Positions 23,801 to 36,212 are shown, counted from the stretch's first letter. The stretch: 64,000 nucleotides of DNA from Congeria kusceri (GCA_027627225.1 CM051034.1:1737001-1801000); one strand, 5' to 3'. Notes: generated from the sequence alone by a model not told the origin. Numbers and translations are program-made.

Positions 23801-26800
23801 TTGTCTACAGAATAAGTTCATCACTGTGATCCAGTACAATCAATGTGCTCTATAGAATGTTCGCAAGGTAAATGTTGAAATCCTGGATAGAGATACCTCC
23901 TCTTGACTACAGAATAAGTTCATCACTGTGATCCAGTACAATCAATGTGCTCTATAGAATGTTCGCAAGGTAAATGTTGAAATCCTGGATAGAGATACCT
24001 CCTCTTGTCTACAGAATAAGTTCATCACCGTGATCCAGTACAATCAATGTGGTCTATAGAATGTTCGCAAGGTAAATGTTGAAATCCTGGATAGAGATAC
24101 CTCCTCTTGTCTACAGAATAAGTTCATCACTGTGATCCAGTACAATCAATGTGCTCTATAGAATGTTCGCAAGGTAAATGTTGAGATCCTGGATAGAGAT
24201 ACCTCCTCTTGTCTACAGAATAAGTTCATCACTGTGATCCAGTACAATCAATGTGGTCTATAGAATGTTTGCAAGGTAAATGTTGAGATCCTGGATAGAG
24301 ATACCTCCTCTTGTCTACAGAATAAGTTCATCACTGTGATCCAGTACAATCAATGTGGTCTATAGAATGTTCGCAAGGTAAATGTTGAGATCCTGGATAG
24401 AGATACCTCCTCTTGTCTACAGAATAAGTTCATCACTGTGATCCAGTACAATCAATGTGGTCTATAGAATGTTCGCAAGGTAAATGTTGAAATCCTGGAT
24501 AGAGATACCTCCTCTTGTCTACAGAATAAGTTCATCACTGTGATCCAGTACAATCAATGTGCTCTATAGAATGTTCGCAAGGTAAATGTTGAAATCCTGG
24601 ATAGAGATACCTCCTCTTGTCTACAGAATAAGTTCATCACTGTGATCCAGTACAATCAATGTGCTCTATAGAATGTTCGCAAGGTAAATGTTGAAATCCT
24701 GGATAGAGATACCTCCTCTTGTCTACAGAATAAGTTCATCACCGTGATCCAGTACAATCAATGTGGTATATAGAATGTTCGCAAGGTAAATGTTGAAATC
24801 CTGGATAGAGATACCTCCTCTTGACTACAGAATAAGTTCATCACTGTGATCCAGTACAATCAATGTGGTCGATAGAATGTTCGCAAGGTAAATGTTGAAA
24901 TCCTGGATAGAGATACCTGCTCTTGTCTACAGAATAAGTTCATCACTGTGATCCAGTACAATCAATGTGGTCGATAGAATGTTCGCAAGGTAAATGTTGA
25001 GATCCTGGATAGAGATACCTCCTCTTGTCTACAGAATAAGTTCATCACTGTGATCCAGTACAATCAATGTGGTCTATAGAATGTTCGCAAGGTAAATGTT
25101 GAGATCCTGGATAGAGATACCTCCTCTTGTCTACAGAATAAGTTCATCACTGTGATCCAGTACAATCAATGTGGTCTATAGAATGTTCGCAAGGTAAATG
25201 TTGAGATCCTGGATAGAGATACCTCCTCTTGACTACAGAATAAGTTCATCACTGTGATCCAGTACAATCAATGTGGTCTATAGAATGTTCGCAAGGTAAA
25301 TGTTGAAATCCTGGATAGAGATACCTCCTCTTGTCTACAGAATAAGTTCATCACTGTGATCCAGTACAATCAATGTGGTCTATAGAATGTTCGCAAAGTA
25401 AATGTTGAAATCCTGGATAGAGATACCTCCTCTTGTCTACAGAATAAGTTCATCACCGTGATCCAGTACAATCAATGTGGTCTATAGAATGTTCGCAAGG
25501 TAAATGTTGAAATCCTGGATAGAGATACCTGCTCTTGACTACAGAATAAGTTCATCACCGTGATCCAGTACAATCAATGTGGTCTATAGAATGTTCGCAA
25601 GGTAAATGTTGAAATCCTGGATAGCGATACCTCCTCTTGTCTACAGAATAAGTTCATCACTGTGATCCAGTACAATCAATGTGCTCTATAGAATGTTCGC
25701 AAGGTAAATGTTGAAATCCTGGATAGAGATACCTCCTCTTGTCTACAGAATAAGTTCATCACTGTGATCCAGTACAATCAATGTGCTCTATAGAATGTTC
25801 GCAAGGTAAATGTTGAGATCCTGGATAGAGATACCTCCTCTTGACTACAGAATAAGTTCATCACTGTGATCCAGTACAATCAATGTGCTCTATAGAATGT
25901 TCGCAAGGTAAATGTTGAAATCCTGGATAGAGATACCTCCTCTTGTCTACAGAATAAGTTCATCACTGTGATCCAGTACAATCAATGTGCTCTATAGAAT
26001 GTTCGCAAGGTAAATGTTGAGATCCTGGATAGAGATACCTCCTCTTGTCTACAGAATAAGTTCATCACTGTGATCCAGTACAATCAATGTGGTCTATAGA
26101 ATGTTTGCAAGGTAAATGTTGAGATCCTGGATAGAGATACCTCCTCTTGTCTACAGAATAAGTTCATCACTGTGATCCAGTACAATCAATGTGGTCTATA
26201 GAATGTTCGCAAGGTAAATGTTGAGATCCTGGATAGAGATACCTCCTCTTGTCTACAGAATAAGTTCATCACTGTGATCCAGTACAATCAATGTGGTCTA
26301 TAGAATGTTCGCAAGGTAAATGTTGAAATCCTGGATAGAGATACCTCCTCTTGTCTACAGAATAAGTTCATCACTGTGATCCAGTACAATCAATGTGCTC
26401 TATAGAATGTTCGCAAGGTAAATGTTGAAATCCTGGATAGAGATACCTCCTCTTGTCTACAGAATAAGTTCATCACTGTGATCCAGTACAATCAATGTGC
26501 TCTATAGAATGTTCGCAAGGTAAATGTTGAAATCCTGGATAGAGATACCTCCTCTTGTCTACAGAATAAGTTCATCACCGTGATCCAGTACAGTCAATGT
26601 GGTCTATAGAATGTTCGCAAGGTAAATGTTGAAATCCTGGATAGAGATACCTCCTCTTGACTACAGAATAAGTTCATCACTGTGATCCAGTACAATCAAT
26701 GTGGTCTATAGAATGTTCGCAAGGTAAATGTTGAAATCCTGGATAGAGATACCTGCTCTTGTCTACAGAATAAGTTCATCACTGTGATCCAGTACAATCA

Positions 26801-27754
26801 ATGTGGTCTATAGAATGTTCGCAAGGTAAATGTTGAAATCCTGGATAGAGATACCTCCTCTTGACTACAGAATAAGTTCATCACTGTGATCCAGTACAAT
26901 CAATGTGGTCTATAGAATGTTCGCAAGGTAAATGTCGAAATCCTGGATAGAGATACCTGCTCTTGTCTACAGAATAAGTTCATCACTGTGATCCAGTACA
27001 ATCAATGTGGTCTACAGAATGTTCGCAAGGTAAATGTTGAAATCCTGGATAGAGATACCTGCTCTTGTCTACAGAATAAGTTCATCACTGTGATCCAGTA
27101 CAATCAATGTGCTCTATAGAATGTTCGCAAGGTAAATGTTGAAATCCTGAATAGAGATACCTCCTCTTGACTACAGAATAAGTTCATCACTGTGATCCAG
27201 TACAATCAATGTGCTCTATAGAATGTTCGCAAGGTAAATGTTGAAATCCTGGATAGAGATACCTGCTCTTGTCTACAGAATAAGTTCATCACTGTGATCC
27301 AGTACAATCAATGTGGTCTATAGAATGTTCGCAAGGTAAATGTTGAAATCCTGGATAGAGATACCTGCTCTTGACTACAGAATAAGTTCATCACTGTGAT
27401 CCAGTACAATCAATGTGGTCTATAGAATGTTCGCAAGGTAAATGTTGAAATCCTGGATAGCGATACCTGCTCTTGACTACAGAATAAGTTCATCACTGTG
27501 ATCCAGTACAATCAATGTGGTCTATAGAATGTTCGCAAAGTAAATGTTGAAATCCTGGATAGAGATACCTCCTCTTGTCTACAGAATAAGTTCATCACTG
27601 TGATCCAGTACAATCAATGTGGTCTATAGAATGTTCGCAAGGTAAATGTTGAAATCCTGGATAGAGATACCTGCTCTTGTCTACAGAATAAGTTCATCAC
27701 TGTGATCCAGTACAATCAATGTGGTCTATAGAATGTTCGCAAGGTAAATGTTGA
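20819..27754 (+). repeat. 102-bp satellite array, 68 monomers, with 18-monomer higher-order repeat
   Basis: The unit begins ATCCTGGATAGAGATACCTC and contains TCATCACTGTGATCCAG, ACAATCAATGTGGTCTATAG and GTTCGCAAGGTAAATGTTGA. Starts at 20821, 20923 and 21025 give a 102-bp period; 6,936 bp is 68.0 units. Monomers are about 95-99% alike. Variant sites include CTCCTC/CTGCTC, TTGTCTAC/TTGACTAC, CACTGTG/CACCGTG, GGTCTATA/GCTCTATA/GGTCGATA, AAGG/AAAG and TAGAGATA/TAGCGATA. Rare variants recur exactly 1,836 bp (18 monomers) apart, for example GCAAAGTAA at 21721, 23557 and 25393. No frame through the monomer stays open, so it is non-coding. Confidence 0.97.
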
Positions 27755-28290
27755 GAACATACGATGCAACGGACAAAAGGCGGAATTTATTTAAAGTGTT
27801 ACCCAAGGACCATTTCTATGTAATAAGTTCGAAATCCAGCATGTGGTTTCTGACAAAAAAGAGTTTCTAAGTTTTCTATATAGTCATATACGAAAAATTA
27901 TCCTGCCCTCTGGTGGCCTCGTTTTTTAACGAATCAAAATGATTTGAAGGAATTAGTTAGATGCTCAACTAAGGAACATTTCTAAGAAATTATTTTGAAC
28001 TCCAGCCTGAAGTTACAGCAAAGAATTTTTGAGAGTTTCCAATATAGCCATATAAAGAAAACTGCCCCGCCCACTGGTGGCCATGATTTTCAACAGTGCG
28101 GAACTCAACTGAGATATCTTCAGAAAATAAAATCTGAGCAAGTTTCATGTTGATTGGGACAAAAATGTGGCCTCAAGAGTGCTTACAAGCTTTTACTTCA
28201 ATTTAACCTAGATTTCAAAATTAACAAAGATAACATTGAAACATGGGCAAGTTTCATGAATATTTGGCAATAAATGTGGTTTATAGAGTT
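27755..28290 (+). repeat. Right flank of the satellite: continuation of the dispersed element
   Basis: It contains GATGCAACGGACAAAAGGCG, GTTACCCAAGGACCATTTCT, CTGGTGGCC, and near 28270 a diverged relative of the monomer end (ATGTGGTTTATAGAGTTTTC, then ACAAGGTAAATGTTGA). It resumes the element whose first part lies left of the array. Confidence 0.65.
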
Positions 28291-28483
28291 TTCACAAGGT
28301 AAATGTTGACTACACATGACACATAACTGACATAAGGAGTCCACAAATGTTGTGCTCCGGTAAGCTAAAAACAGAATCAGTTTAATAATGTTCAGAATGA
28401 AACACACAATTCCATATACATAACAGGTAGATCTATAGAACAAAATTAAGGAATAAACGAGATACTGTGTTCGATAAAAACAC

Positions 28484-28905
28484 ATGAAGGCCCATACATA
28501 CTGAGAACAAACTGACGTTGCTATAGGTGTCATGTGAAACCCATGAAGGCCCACACATACTGAGAACAAACTGACGTTGCTATGGGTGTCATGTGAAACC
28601 CGTGAAGGCCCACACATACTGAGAACAAACTGATGTTGCTATGGGTGTCATGTGAAACCCATGAAGGCCCACACATACTGAGAACAAACTGACATTGCTA
28701 CGGGTGTCATGTGAAACCCATGAAGGCCCGCACATACTGAGAACAAACTGACGTTGCTATGGGTATCATGTGAAACCCATGAAGGCCCACACATACTGAG
28801 AACAAACTGACGTTGCTATAGGTATCATGTGAAACCTGTGAAGTTCCACACATAATGAGAACAAACTGACATTGCTATGGGTGTCGCGTGAAGGCCCACA
28901 CATTG
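28484..28905 (+). repeat. 59-bp tandem repeat, ~7 copies
   Basis: The unit CATGAAGGCCCACACATACT, then GAGAACAAACTGACGTTGCT and ATGGGTGTCATGTGAAACC, repeats at 28487, 28546, 28605, 28664 and onward with a 59-bp period. The last two copies are degenerate and the final one is shortened. The minus-strand open frame here is only a repeat by-product. Confidence 0.95.
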
Positions 28906-29199
28906 ATGGCATCAACCTGTTACACTTTGTACTTTGAAAAGCATTTCTTATTTGATTAAATCAGAGTTGAAATGAAAACAGGTAATTTTTTACTAAGCTG
29001 TGATTAACTTAATGTACAATTTATTCATACACTGTAAATTGAAGCTGAAGTGTGTATTTGTAACAAGGCTTTGATAGTATTGCAAGCAATACAGGAGTCC
29101 CCTACCGACGAAAACCCCTACTAATTAAACATTGTGCAATACCGTCAAATTGCCCTTTATCTGTAGATGTACAAAGTTTCATAATCAAATCCCATTTGT

Positions 29200-30150
29200 C
29201 ACTGCAGTATTTTTTGTTGTTGTTTTTTTTTATTTTAGTAATATTGACCAGACATTCTAGTTACTTTTTGAGTTATTGCAGTACTAAACTGACAGAGGGC
29301 AATCATATAGTCCATTCTGTGAACCAAGTTTCATGATCAGATATTATGTTCTTTTCAAATTATAACAGTATTAAGTTTATTTCTATTTTAAGTAACAGTC
29401 ACGAGACCTTTGACCTCTGGTGAAAAATAAAGGGTCGTGTACAATCCTCACCTTGCTCTTTCTATGTAGACAAAGTTTCATCAAAGTATCTTCTGTACTT
29501 TTTGAGTTATCGCAGGATCAAAGTTTTGGGGACGGGACAGACAGACAGAGTGAGACCAACAGACAAACAGACAGACAGATGCACACAGATGGAGGGCAAA
29601 CCCATAGTCCAATCTGTGTACCAAGTTTCATGATCATATCATATTATGATGCACTTTTCAAAATATTACCGTATTAAGCCTATTTCTATTTTTACTAACA
29701 GTCACGTGACCTTTGACCTCTGGTGAAAAATAAGAGGTCGTGCATAATTCTCACATGCTGTTGCTACGTATTCAAAGTTTCATCAAAATGTCTTGAGTAC
29801 TTTCCGAGTTATCACATTTCCAGGTTTTGGGGACGGACAGACAGACAGACATTCTGGTGGGAAAAAAAGGTCTTCAAAAATCCTCACATTGCCACAGTGC
29901 TGTTTATATGTATACCCAGTTTCATCGAAATTACTTCAGTACTTTTTGAGTTATTGCAGGAACCAGGTTTTGGGGACGGACAAACATACGGACGAACAGA
30001 TAGAGAGACACACAAACGGTTGGCAAACCTATAGTTCAACCAAGTTTCATCCAAGTATCTTCAGTACTTTTTTAGTTATCTCAGGAACAATATTTTGCGG
30101 ACGGACGGACAGACGGAGGGCAAACCTATAGTTCCCTCCGGTGAAACACG
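29200..30150 (+). repeat. Dispersed modular repeat with GACAGACAGACA tails
   Basis: Modules carry AACAGTCACGTGACCTTTGA, CCTCTGGTGAAAAATAA, AAAGTTTCATCAAA, TACTTTTTGAGTTATCGCAG, GGTTTTGGGGACGGACAGAC and GAGGGCAAACC. There are four units of 130-300 bp; open frames within them are incidental. Confidence 0.75.
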
Positions 30151-30689
30151 CAACTAAACTGCAGGTAATAATCTTGATGAAAATGTGTGTGAAGGTCAAT
30201 TGTCAAAGTAAAAGCAAAGTTTATCGCTTATATCAGCGTATTAGATGCATTGAAAACATAATGATACCAAGATTGGATGAAACATACCATTATGCAGTAA
30301 TATGCAAGTAATTACAGTTATAGTAGGGGAATAAACTACTCGCACATACATGAACGCATAAATATGACCATATCATGACTATAATGTAGATGTCAGTCAT
30401 CTAAGAACACACTGCATTACAGCTTATGGTGAATGCTTCTAAGTGTTGGTAACTGTGCAGTATAAAACCCATCTGAATCTTCTAGGTAAAACACTTTAAC
30501 CAGACCAGAGTTTGTCATAGGACAAAGGACTTTCAACACTTAATATTCAAGTACACACCCTACAATGTGGCATTGTTTCAGTATTGTATGTGCTTAATAC
30601 ATAATTAAAGTTCACTTGAAGATATCTCATTATGAATAGAACATCTGCCTAAATTCTTCCTTATTAAGAAGAACACTCACAGTTCTCAA

Positions 30690-30890
30690 GTACCGGCTGT
30701 AGTGTGCAGGCATGGCTCTGTATTGAAGCACTTGTAAACAATCTACAAAACTTCCTCCTGAAGAGGGAGAAAGTTCAATGTCATGTGAGAATAAAATGAT
30801 TGGTTGAAGTGTGCAGGCTCGGTATTGAAACACTTGTACACAATCTACAAAACTTCTTCTTGGCGGGAGAATGCTAAATGTCATGCAAGT
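30690..30890 (-). repeat. ~112-bp imperfect tandem duplication
   Basis: The phrase AGTGTGCAGGC, then TATTGAAGCACTTGTA, AACAATCTACAAAACTTC and AATGTCATG, occurs twice, starting near 30702 and 30817. Non-coding as far as I can tell. Confidence 0.75.
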
Positions 30891-31189
30891 ATAAATTGAT
30901 CCTGTGTGCGTATGGCAAATTCCAATTTCATTTCTAAAATTCGCATTTTAAAGGAACATGTTCACAGATTTTTGTATTTTTTAAATATGCCATTAAGCGT
31001 CTGAACTGGATAAATGAAAGCATCTAAACTACAGAGTTCATGTATTGCAACAAAAAATAAACATAAAAAAAAATAAAAAATAAATGCCTCTTGGCAACAT
31101 GTTCATCCCATTGTAAAGAAAATTGTGAACATCTGTGCAAAATTATGTCAAACACCACTCTTAAATGAAGAATATCTGGTCCAAACAAT

Positions 31190-31860
31190 CTGTATTATGC
31201 CCATATTTGACCTTTAACTCTAAGTGTGACCTTGACCTGACCTTTAAGTGTGACCTTGACCTTTGAGGTAGGATCACAGCACAGGTCCTGCCGTCTCCAC
31301 ATTTGTCAAAAGTTATTATAAAATTCAATGATGAATGATGAATTAAACGGCCAGACAGACTGTATTATGCCCATATTTGACCTTTGACCTCTATGTGCCA
31401 CCTTGATCTTTGATCTAGAGACAAAAGTATTGTGTGCGACACAACGTTTCCTCACGGTGTACATTTGTGGCAAATTATTTTAAAATTCCTGATGAATGAT
31501 GGAGTTACAGTACTGACAAGCTGTATTATGCCCATATTTGACCTTTGGCTTCTTAGTGTGACCTTGACTTTTGAGTTAGGGAAACTCATGTGTTGTCTCC
31601 ACATAGTGAACCTCTGTTGCAAATTATTTTTAAAATTCCCCGATAAATGATGAATCCTATATTTGACTCTATGTGTGACCTTGACCTTTGACTAGGCACA
31701 AAGGTCTTGTGCATGACACACCATCTCCACAAGGTGAACCTTTGTGGCAAGTTACTGTAAAATTCCCTGATGAATGATGAAATAATAGTGACAACAAAAT
31801 CAGTCAGAGCTTGAACACATGGACTCACTAACGTACTCACGCACATCCACCTAACCGCCA
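31190..31860 (+). repeat. Dispersed repeat of four modules with TGACCTTGACCTTTGA
   Basis: Modules repeat TGTATTATGCCCATATTTGA, CCTTTGACCTC, AGTGTGACCTTGACC, TTGTGGCAAATTATT, AAAATTCC and TGATGAATGATG at 130-170 bp spacing. Several units carry tandem AGGTCA half-sites. Confidence 0.75.
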
Positions 31861-31861
31861 T

Positions 31862-32125
31862 TGTGACGAGTTAGTCGAGCTGACTGCAAGATGGCTCAAT
31901 GAAACCACGGAATGACCTCGGGATCAAAAGTCTGACACTCCAACCTCTCAGCCACTCTGATTTATATACCCGTCTGTTTATTTTTTTACCAAATGTAAGC
32001 GATTCACTCGTTTCACTTGTTTTCAACAATTTCAAAGAAAACAACAGAAACACCCCAAATGATTCAATTGTTGTGCATAACAAACACTTTTTTATTTCAT
32101 CCATTTCAACTGATCTTAATTCAGG
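31862..32125 (-). repeat. Fragment of the tRNA-like MITE interior
   Basis: ACAATTTCAAAGAAAACAAC and AGAAACACCCCAAAT match CAATTTTAACGAAAACAACA and GAAACACTCCAAAT at 19747-19785, and the preceding tRNA-like stretch is also alike. Clean ends are not visible; the next MITE begins at 32129. Confidence 0.55.
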
Positions 32126-32128
32126 CTC

Positions 32129-32489
32129 AAAATAAAATATTGTTTGTTTCCCCTCTCGCTACCTACCCGGAAAAATGGGCCCTACCAAAAATAGTTTTTT
32201 ATCTACATGTACAAATTATTTTATTTTATTTGCATCCAAATGATGGTTACATTTTTGTAAAAGATAGTCCAAGTACGAATTTCTCTTTCAGATGATGCTT
32301 TTTGTGAAAGTGGTGAAAAATATGTTTTCAGTCAGACTGTCAAAGATTTATAACCAATGAAAAATGTAACTACTGTTAATATCAAAATTATAAATTATAA
32401 TTATGTGAACAAGAAAAAAAATCCCTACCTACCTACCCACCCTTAATGAGCATGGGTCGTGGGAGGGGAAACAAACAATATTTTATTTT
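32129..32489. mobile_element. 361-bp MITE with perfect 27-bp terminal inverted repeats
   Basis: Positions 32129-32155 (AAAATAAAATATTGTTTGTT, then TCCCCTC) are matched exactly, inverted, by 32463-32489. Inside the TIRs a second imperfect layer follows: CTACCTACCC on the left, and GGGTGGGTAGGTAG when the right arm is reverse-complemented. There is no ORF. The target duplication is unclear, so boundaries could extend a few bases. Confidence 0.8.
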
Positions 32490-34405
32490 ATCCCTCATTA
32501 ATTATACAGTATTTCCAGTATATTTCATTTTATTGGACTTGTGAAGTTTTAATAATGTAGACCCTAAATTAGGGATGTGGAAATATGTAGGTTATTCACT
32601 TGTCCGTGTTGTCAACAGGCAAGTTCATTTTAAAAATCTACTTGTCCTGAAGAAAGTTTCTTGTCCAAAAAATATGGCTTTTTTTCAGTGCGTTCCTAAC
32701 GTAACTGAATTTGTCAATCAATTGTGAATAAAACATAAGTTTGTATTGTTTAAATTAGTTAATGATTATGGTATAATAACATAACTATTAACTCCTAACT
32801 CGGGGGGGGGGGGGGGGGTGAACTTATTCGGCACCATGTAATTTTAAGCAAGAAATTTGCATAGTGTAATCAATATGGCCGTGCAAAAGCAGATTTTAGT
32901 GGACTGTAAAGATTCGTTAAGCTGGTAAGTGGGTTTGCTAAAATTGTAATGCCCCTATTGTGTGCTCCTGTGATTATTATGAACCACAATGTTCTTTACA
33001 TTTTTTAAAAACAGTTTATATTTCAGTTTATAAGTTGTTTAAGAGACCCTATACGAGGTTGTTTCGATGTTTTAATACAGAAAATAACCATATTTAGACT
33101 TTGTTTTACATTTGCACCACATCTGGGCTAATATGGCCAAAATAAAACTGGTGATTGCATATTTTGGCCTCAAGTAATAGGTTTATGTACATGTGTGCTT
33201 AAAAGGTTTAAGAAGAGAAGATTTGTCAAATCCACTTGCCATATTCATGTCTTGCTGTTTCAGGAAATAGAAGATAATACAATTATAATTCATTTTGCTA
33301 CTGAAGTCTATATACGACCGAATAAAAACATAGTTAAGATTCTGATCTCCTTCTATAAAAATTAACGGTTGGTAGGTCAGGATATTTTTATATCGTTATT
33401 TATTTATTAGGATGGTGTGCGTTCCATCATATATGTGTCTAGTCAGATCTAACATACATTGCAGATGAGTAATGTGTTGACAGTTTGAAAAATCATTTAT
33501 CCCAAACTGATTGGGCAACAGGCCAGTATTGAAAATGCCTGTTCAAAGTTGAAAAACTGAACAACCATATAATTATTTTAATTCAATGCTCAGCAGAAAA
33601 AAAAATACAGGCACAAATGATGAATAGTGGTTGCAGTGTATGTCAATCTCCCCATCTCAGCCAGTTTTACTTCTGTTAACTTGTATTATACACATAAAAA
33701 ACAACAATTATATGTTCCTTTATTGTCTGCAATGTTCTGAAAATTGAATGCTTAATACAGGCTACAACAGCATACTTGGTAAGAAAAAGCTCTAAAAACT
33801 CTAATACAGTCTAAGGGAAGTAACTCCAAATACACATATTTACCAAACTTTACTATCTCACTTCCCAAACTGATGGTAAGTTGAGGCTGAGAATTTTCAT
33901 CCACATTATGGAACTTAAAAAGTAAATATCTTAATGAAATTTGAATACATTGTGTGTACACTCTAATGCTAAAGACTTGAACATGTCATTAACATACCTA
34001 TACATATGACACAAAACACTGTAAATCATTTGACTGGAACTTGCCAATAGTATGTACAATTTTGCTTGATACTGGCCTTCATCAGACCAAGTTACTTGTC
34101 TTAACATTGAGTGTCTGTCTCAAAGTGACAACACACAATTAAATGCATACCTATTTCTACTGATTTTGCGAGGACATAACATACATGCTTAGTTTTGTCA
34201 ACGTCCATCCAGCATCTTCAGAGGAGCAAAATGTTGATAACAAAAGACAGATGACAAACTATGACTGACCACAATAGCTCACACCTGAGAACTTCAAGCT
34301 CTGGTGAGTTAAACCTATGTTGAGTGCAATAATATTAGATTTGGTTGGCATGCCACTGAAGCAGTGACTGCTGTTATTGCGTTGTTGATATCAATGTCAT
34401 CTTAC
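32490..34405. other. No supported gene; 17-bp G-run at about 32802
   Basis: AT-rich, mostly unique-looking sequence. A G-homopolymer lies at about 32802-32818. An AT-rich minus-strand frame at 33752-33961 lacks splice support. Confidence 0.4.
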
Positions 34406-34575
34406 CTTGGCAAGAACTTGATTTGCAATCCTCGACTTGACAACTATCCCAACCACTGTCACTTCCACCTAGGCAGAAGAGAGGTTGGTACAGGTCCAAT
34501 GTCTGGCTCACATTCCATTCCCACCTCTTACAGAACTTGAATCCCTGGCTAACCAATCTGTCCTCCATACTTCAT
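34406..34575 (-). CDS. Candidate exon of an unidentified minus-strand gene
   Basis: On the minus strand the block is preceded by GTTGTGTATACACAG (acceptor) and followed by GTAAGATG after CCAAG (strong donor). One frame is open after an initial TGA and has an ATG at 34568, reading MEDRLVSQGFKFCKRWEWN and ending in a cysteine- and serine-rich stretch (SCQVEDCKSSSCQ). The family is not recognised. It could be a first coding exon with a short 5' UTR, or an exon of a non-coding RNA. Confidence 0.35.
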
Positions 34576-35002
34576 CTGTGTATACACAACAGAAAAATAA
34601 CAAGCTCATGTGGATGGTATGTTGGTAAGTATAAGAATTAGTAAGAAATTCATCAAGCTTTCTTGTGATTCTGTGACAACTCAAAAGGCTACCTGTAGTT
34701 AAATAAAGAAGTGTTCTCCTATCAAACAAAGGAGTTTTTGTAAGGAACATAACACACATATTGGTATGATCTAACATACCTATCTTTCAATTAAATACAT
34801 GTGTAATTAATTATTAATCAACCATTTGCTACACTACTTTAAAATCATGTACCAGTGCTTAACACAATGTTACGGAACTCACATGCAGAATTAATGTTTA
34901 CATTTTCAAATTATATGCAGTCAGCAATTATTCCATGACCATCCCAGGTTTCTATGGCAAAAGTATTAACTTATAGTCGACATATATATATAACTTAACT
35001 AC

Positions 35003-35128
35003 CTGTAAGTTTCCAGACCTGTTTCACCATCCTGTGGGAGTCACCAACGCTGCTGAACAGTCAGTCAGTTACCGTGAAGATCGTGTTCACAGCCTCTTCC
35101 TCAGTTTCCCCAGCCTGGCAAAGACGTA
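35003..35128 (-). CDS. Two candidate small exons separated by a 41-nt intron
   Basis: On the minus strand, after CCCATATTTTCCAG, 35128-35073 reads RLCQAGETEEEAVNTIFT and ends at ACG|GTAACT. After 41 nt ending in CTCCCACAG, 35031-35003 continues in frame as DGETGLETY and ends at ACAG|GTAGTT. Both exons fit one frame, but the inferred intron is at the lower size limit for animals, and joining onward to the exon at 34575 would give an immediate stop. Unidentified; may be chance. Confidence 0.25.
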
Positions 35129-36212
35129 CTGGAAAATATGGGGAACATAAGCATAAAATGCAAACCATGAGTACATTACATATTGACCTCACCTCATGTC
35201 TGCAATACAAAGGAACATGTTTTAGTATAAACCTACTCGAGCTCAATATTGTTGAAAATGTAAGGCTTATAGAGACACTGACATGCCAATTAAAACCAGC
35301 AGTTGGTATCTGGGAAAAACAGAAAGTTCATTTGAGTGCAGATTGTTCTTTGAGGTCAGCCATATAAAGCAACATGTTTCTACTTAAGCTTCAAAGTGTT
35401 GAGTGGGTTTTGACAAAACATTAAGACAATGCATGGTCAATGAGTGACCACATTAGATTATGTTGTGTGAGATTTTGATCTTGGGCAGCTAGGTTCGATG
35501 CTGAATGGTACAGTTGGCTGCCAGTGACAACCTGTTTGTGACAGTGTTGAATTGTTCGCATTTTTTATTTCATGACATGTTCGTTGTTTCTTAAAATGTT
35601 CGCCTTGCCATTTGTCACATTGAATAGCGATAACAAAGCTTTGTTCATTCAGCCAGTCCATATCTGTCACCATAGTAAACCATACATTTTTATCACATCG
35701 CTAAAAATTAACTACGGACATAAAAGTCATTGTTTTGATGGAATTAAAGACATTAAAGTTTAAATGTTTATATATAAGTAATAAAATTGAAAATCATGAG
35801 CGTTTTTGTTGATAATTTTCACTATTAAATTGCCGATTTTGTTGTTTACTGAACAGAATGTGCGTCTTCCATCTTTGTTTACACGAACGGATCATGTGAT
35901 TTAAATCTAAATTACTCCTGCCTATTTTTAGCTACAATCATGTATTATACATCATTGGAAAGGGGAAAGAACACGCTTTCTATTAGTCTGAAAATAAATT
36001 AAGCAAATTAATGCATGGAAGAACAGCAAGGAGCCAAATTTAGGCAATTTTCACTGGCCGTTTGTCTGATGAAAACAATATGGTCACTGGAAAGCACAAG
36101 TATACCAGCAAAATATAAGCATCCATCCACCATTTAACATCAATTTCTTAAAATTACATCTTAGCGCATTTTTGCGCAATTCATTTAATTCCATAAACTG
36201 TCGATCAGGTAC

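Noticed and set aside
20819..27754. CRISPR-like array
   Set aside because: The repeats are contiguous 102-bp monomers with no unique spacers, and the context is a eukaryotic genome.
20819..27754. CENP-B box in the 102-bp monomer
   Set aside because: The only TTCG (GTTCGCAAGGTAAATG) lacks the CGGG half of the CENP-B box consensus.
28198..28617. 139-residue minus-strand frame
   Set aside because: Half of it is the translated 59-bp repeat; the rest is AT-rich without motifs.
29420..30131. Several frames with TDRQTDRQ-type peptides
   Set aside because: These are translations of the GACAGACAGACA repeat tails in a dispersed element.
31899..32295. Overlapping plus and minus frames of 77-92 residues
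   Set aside because: They lie across MITE fragments and have no family signature.
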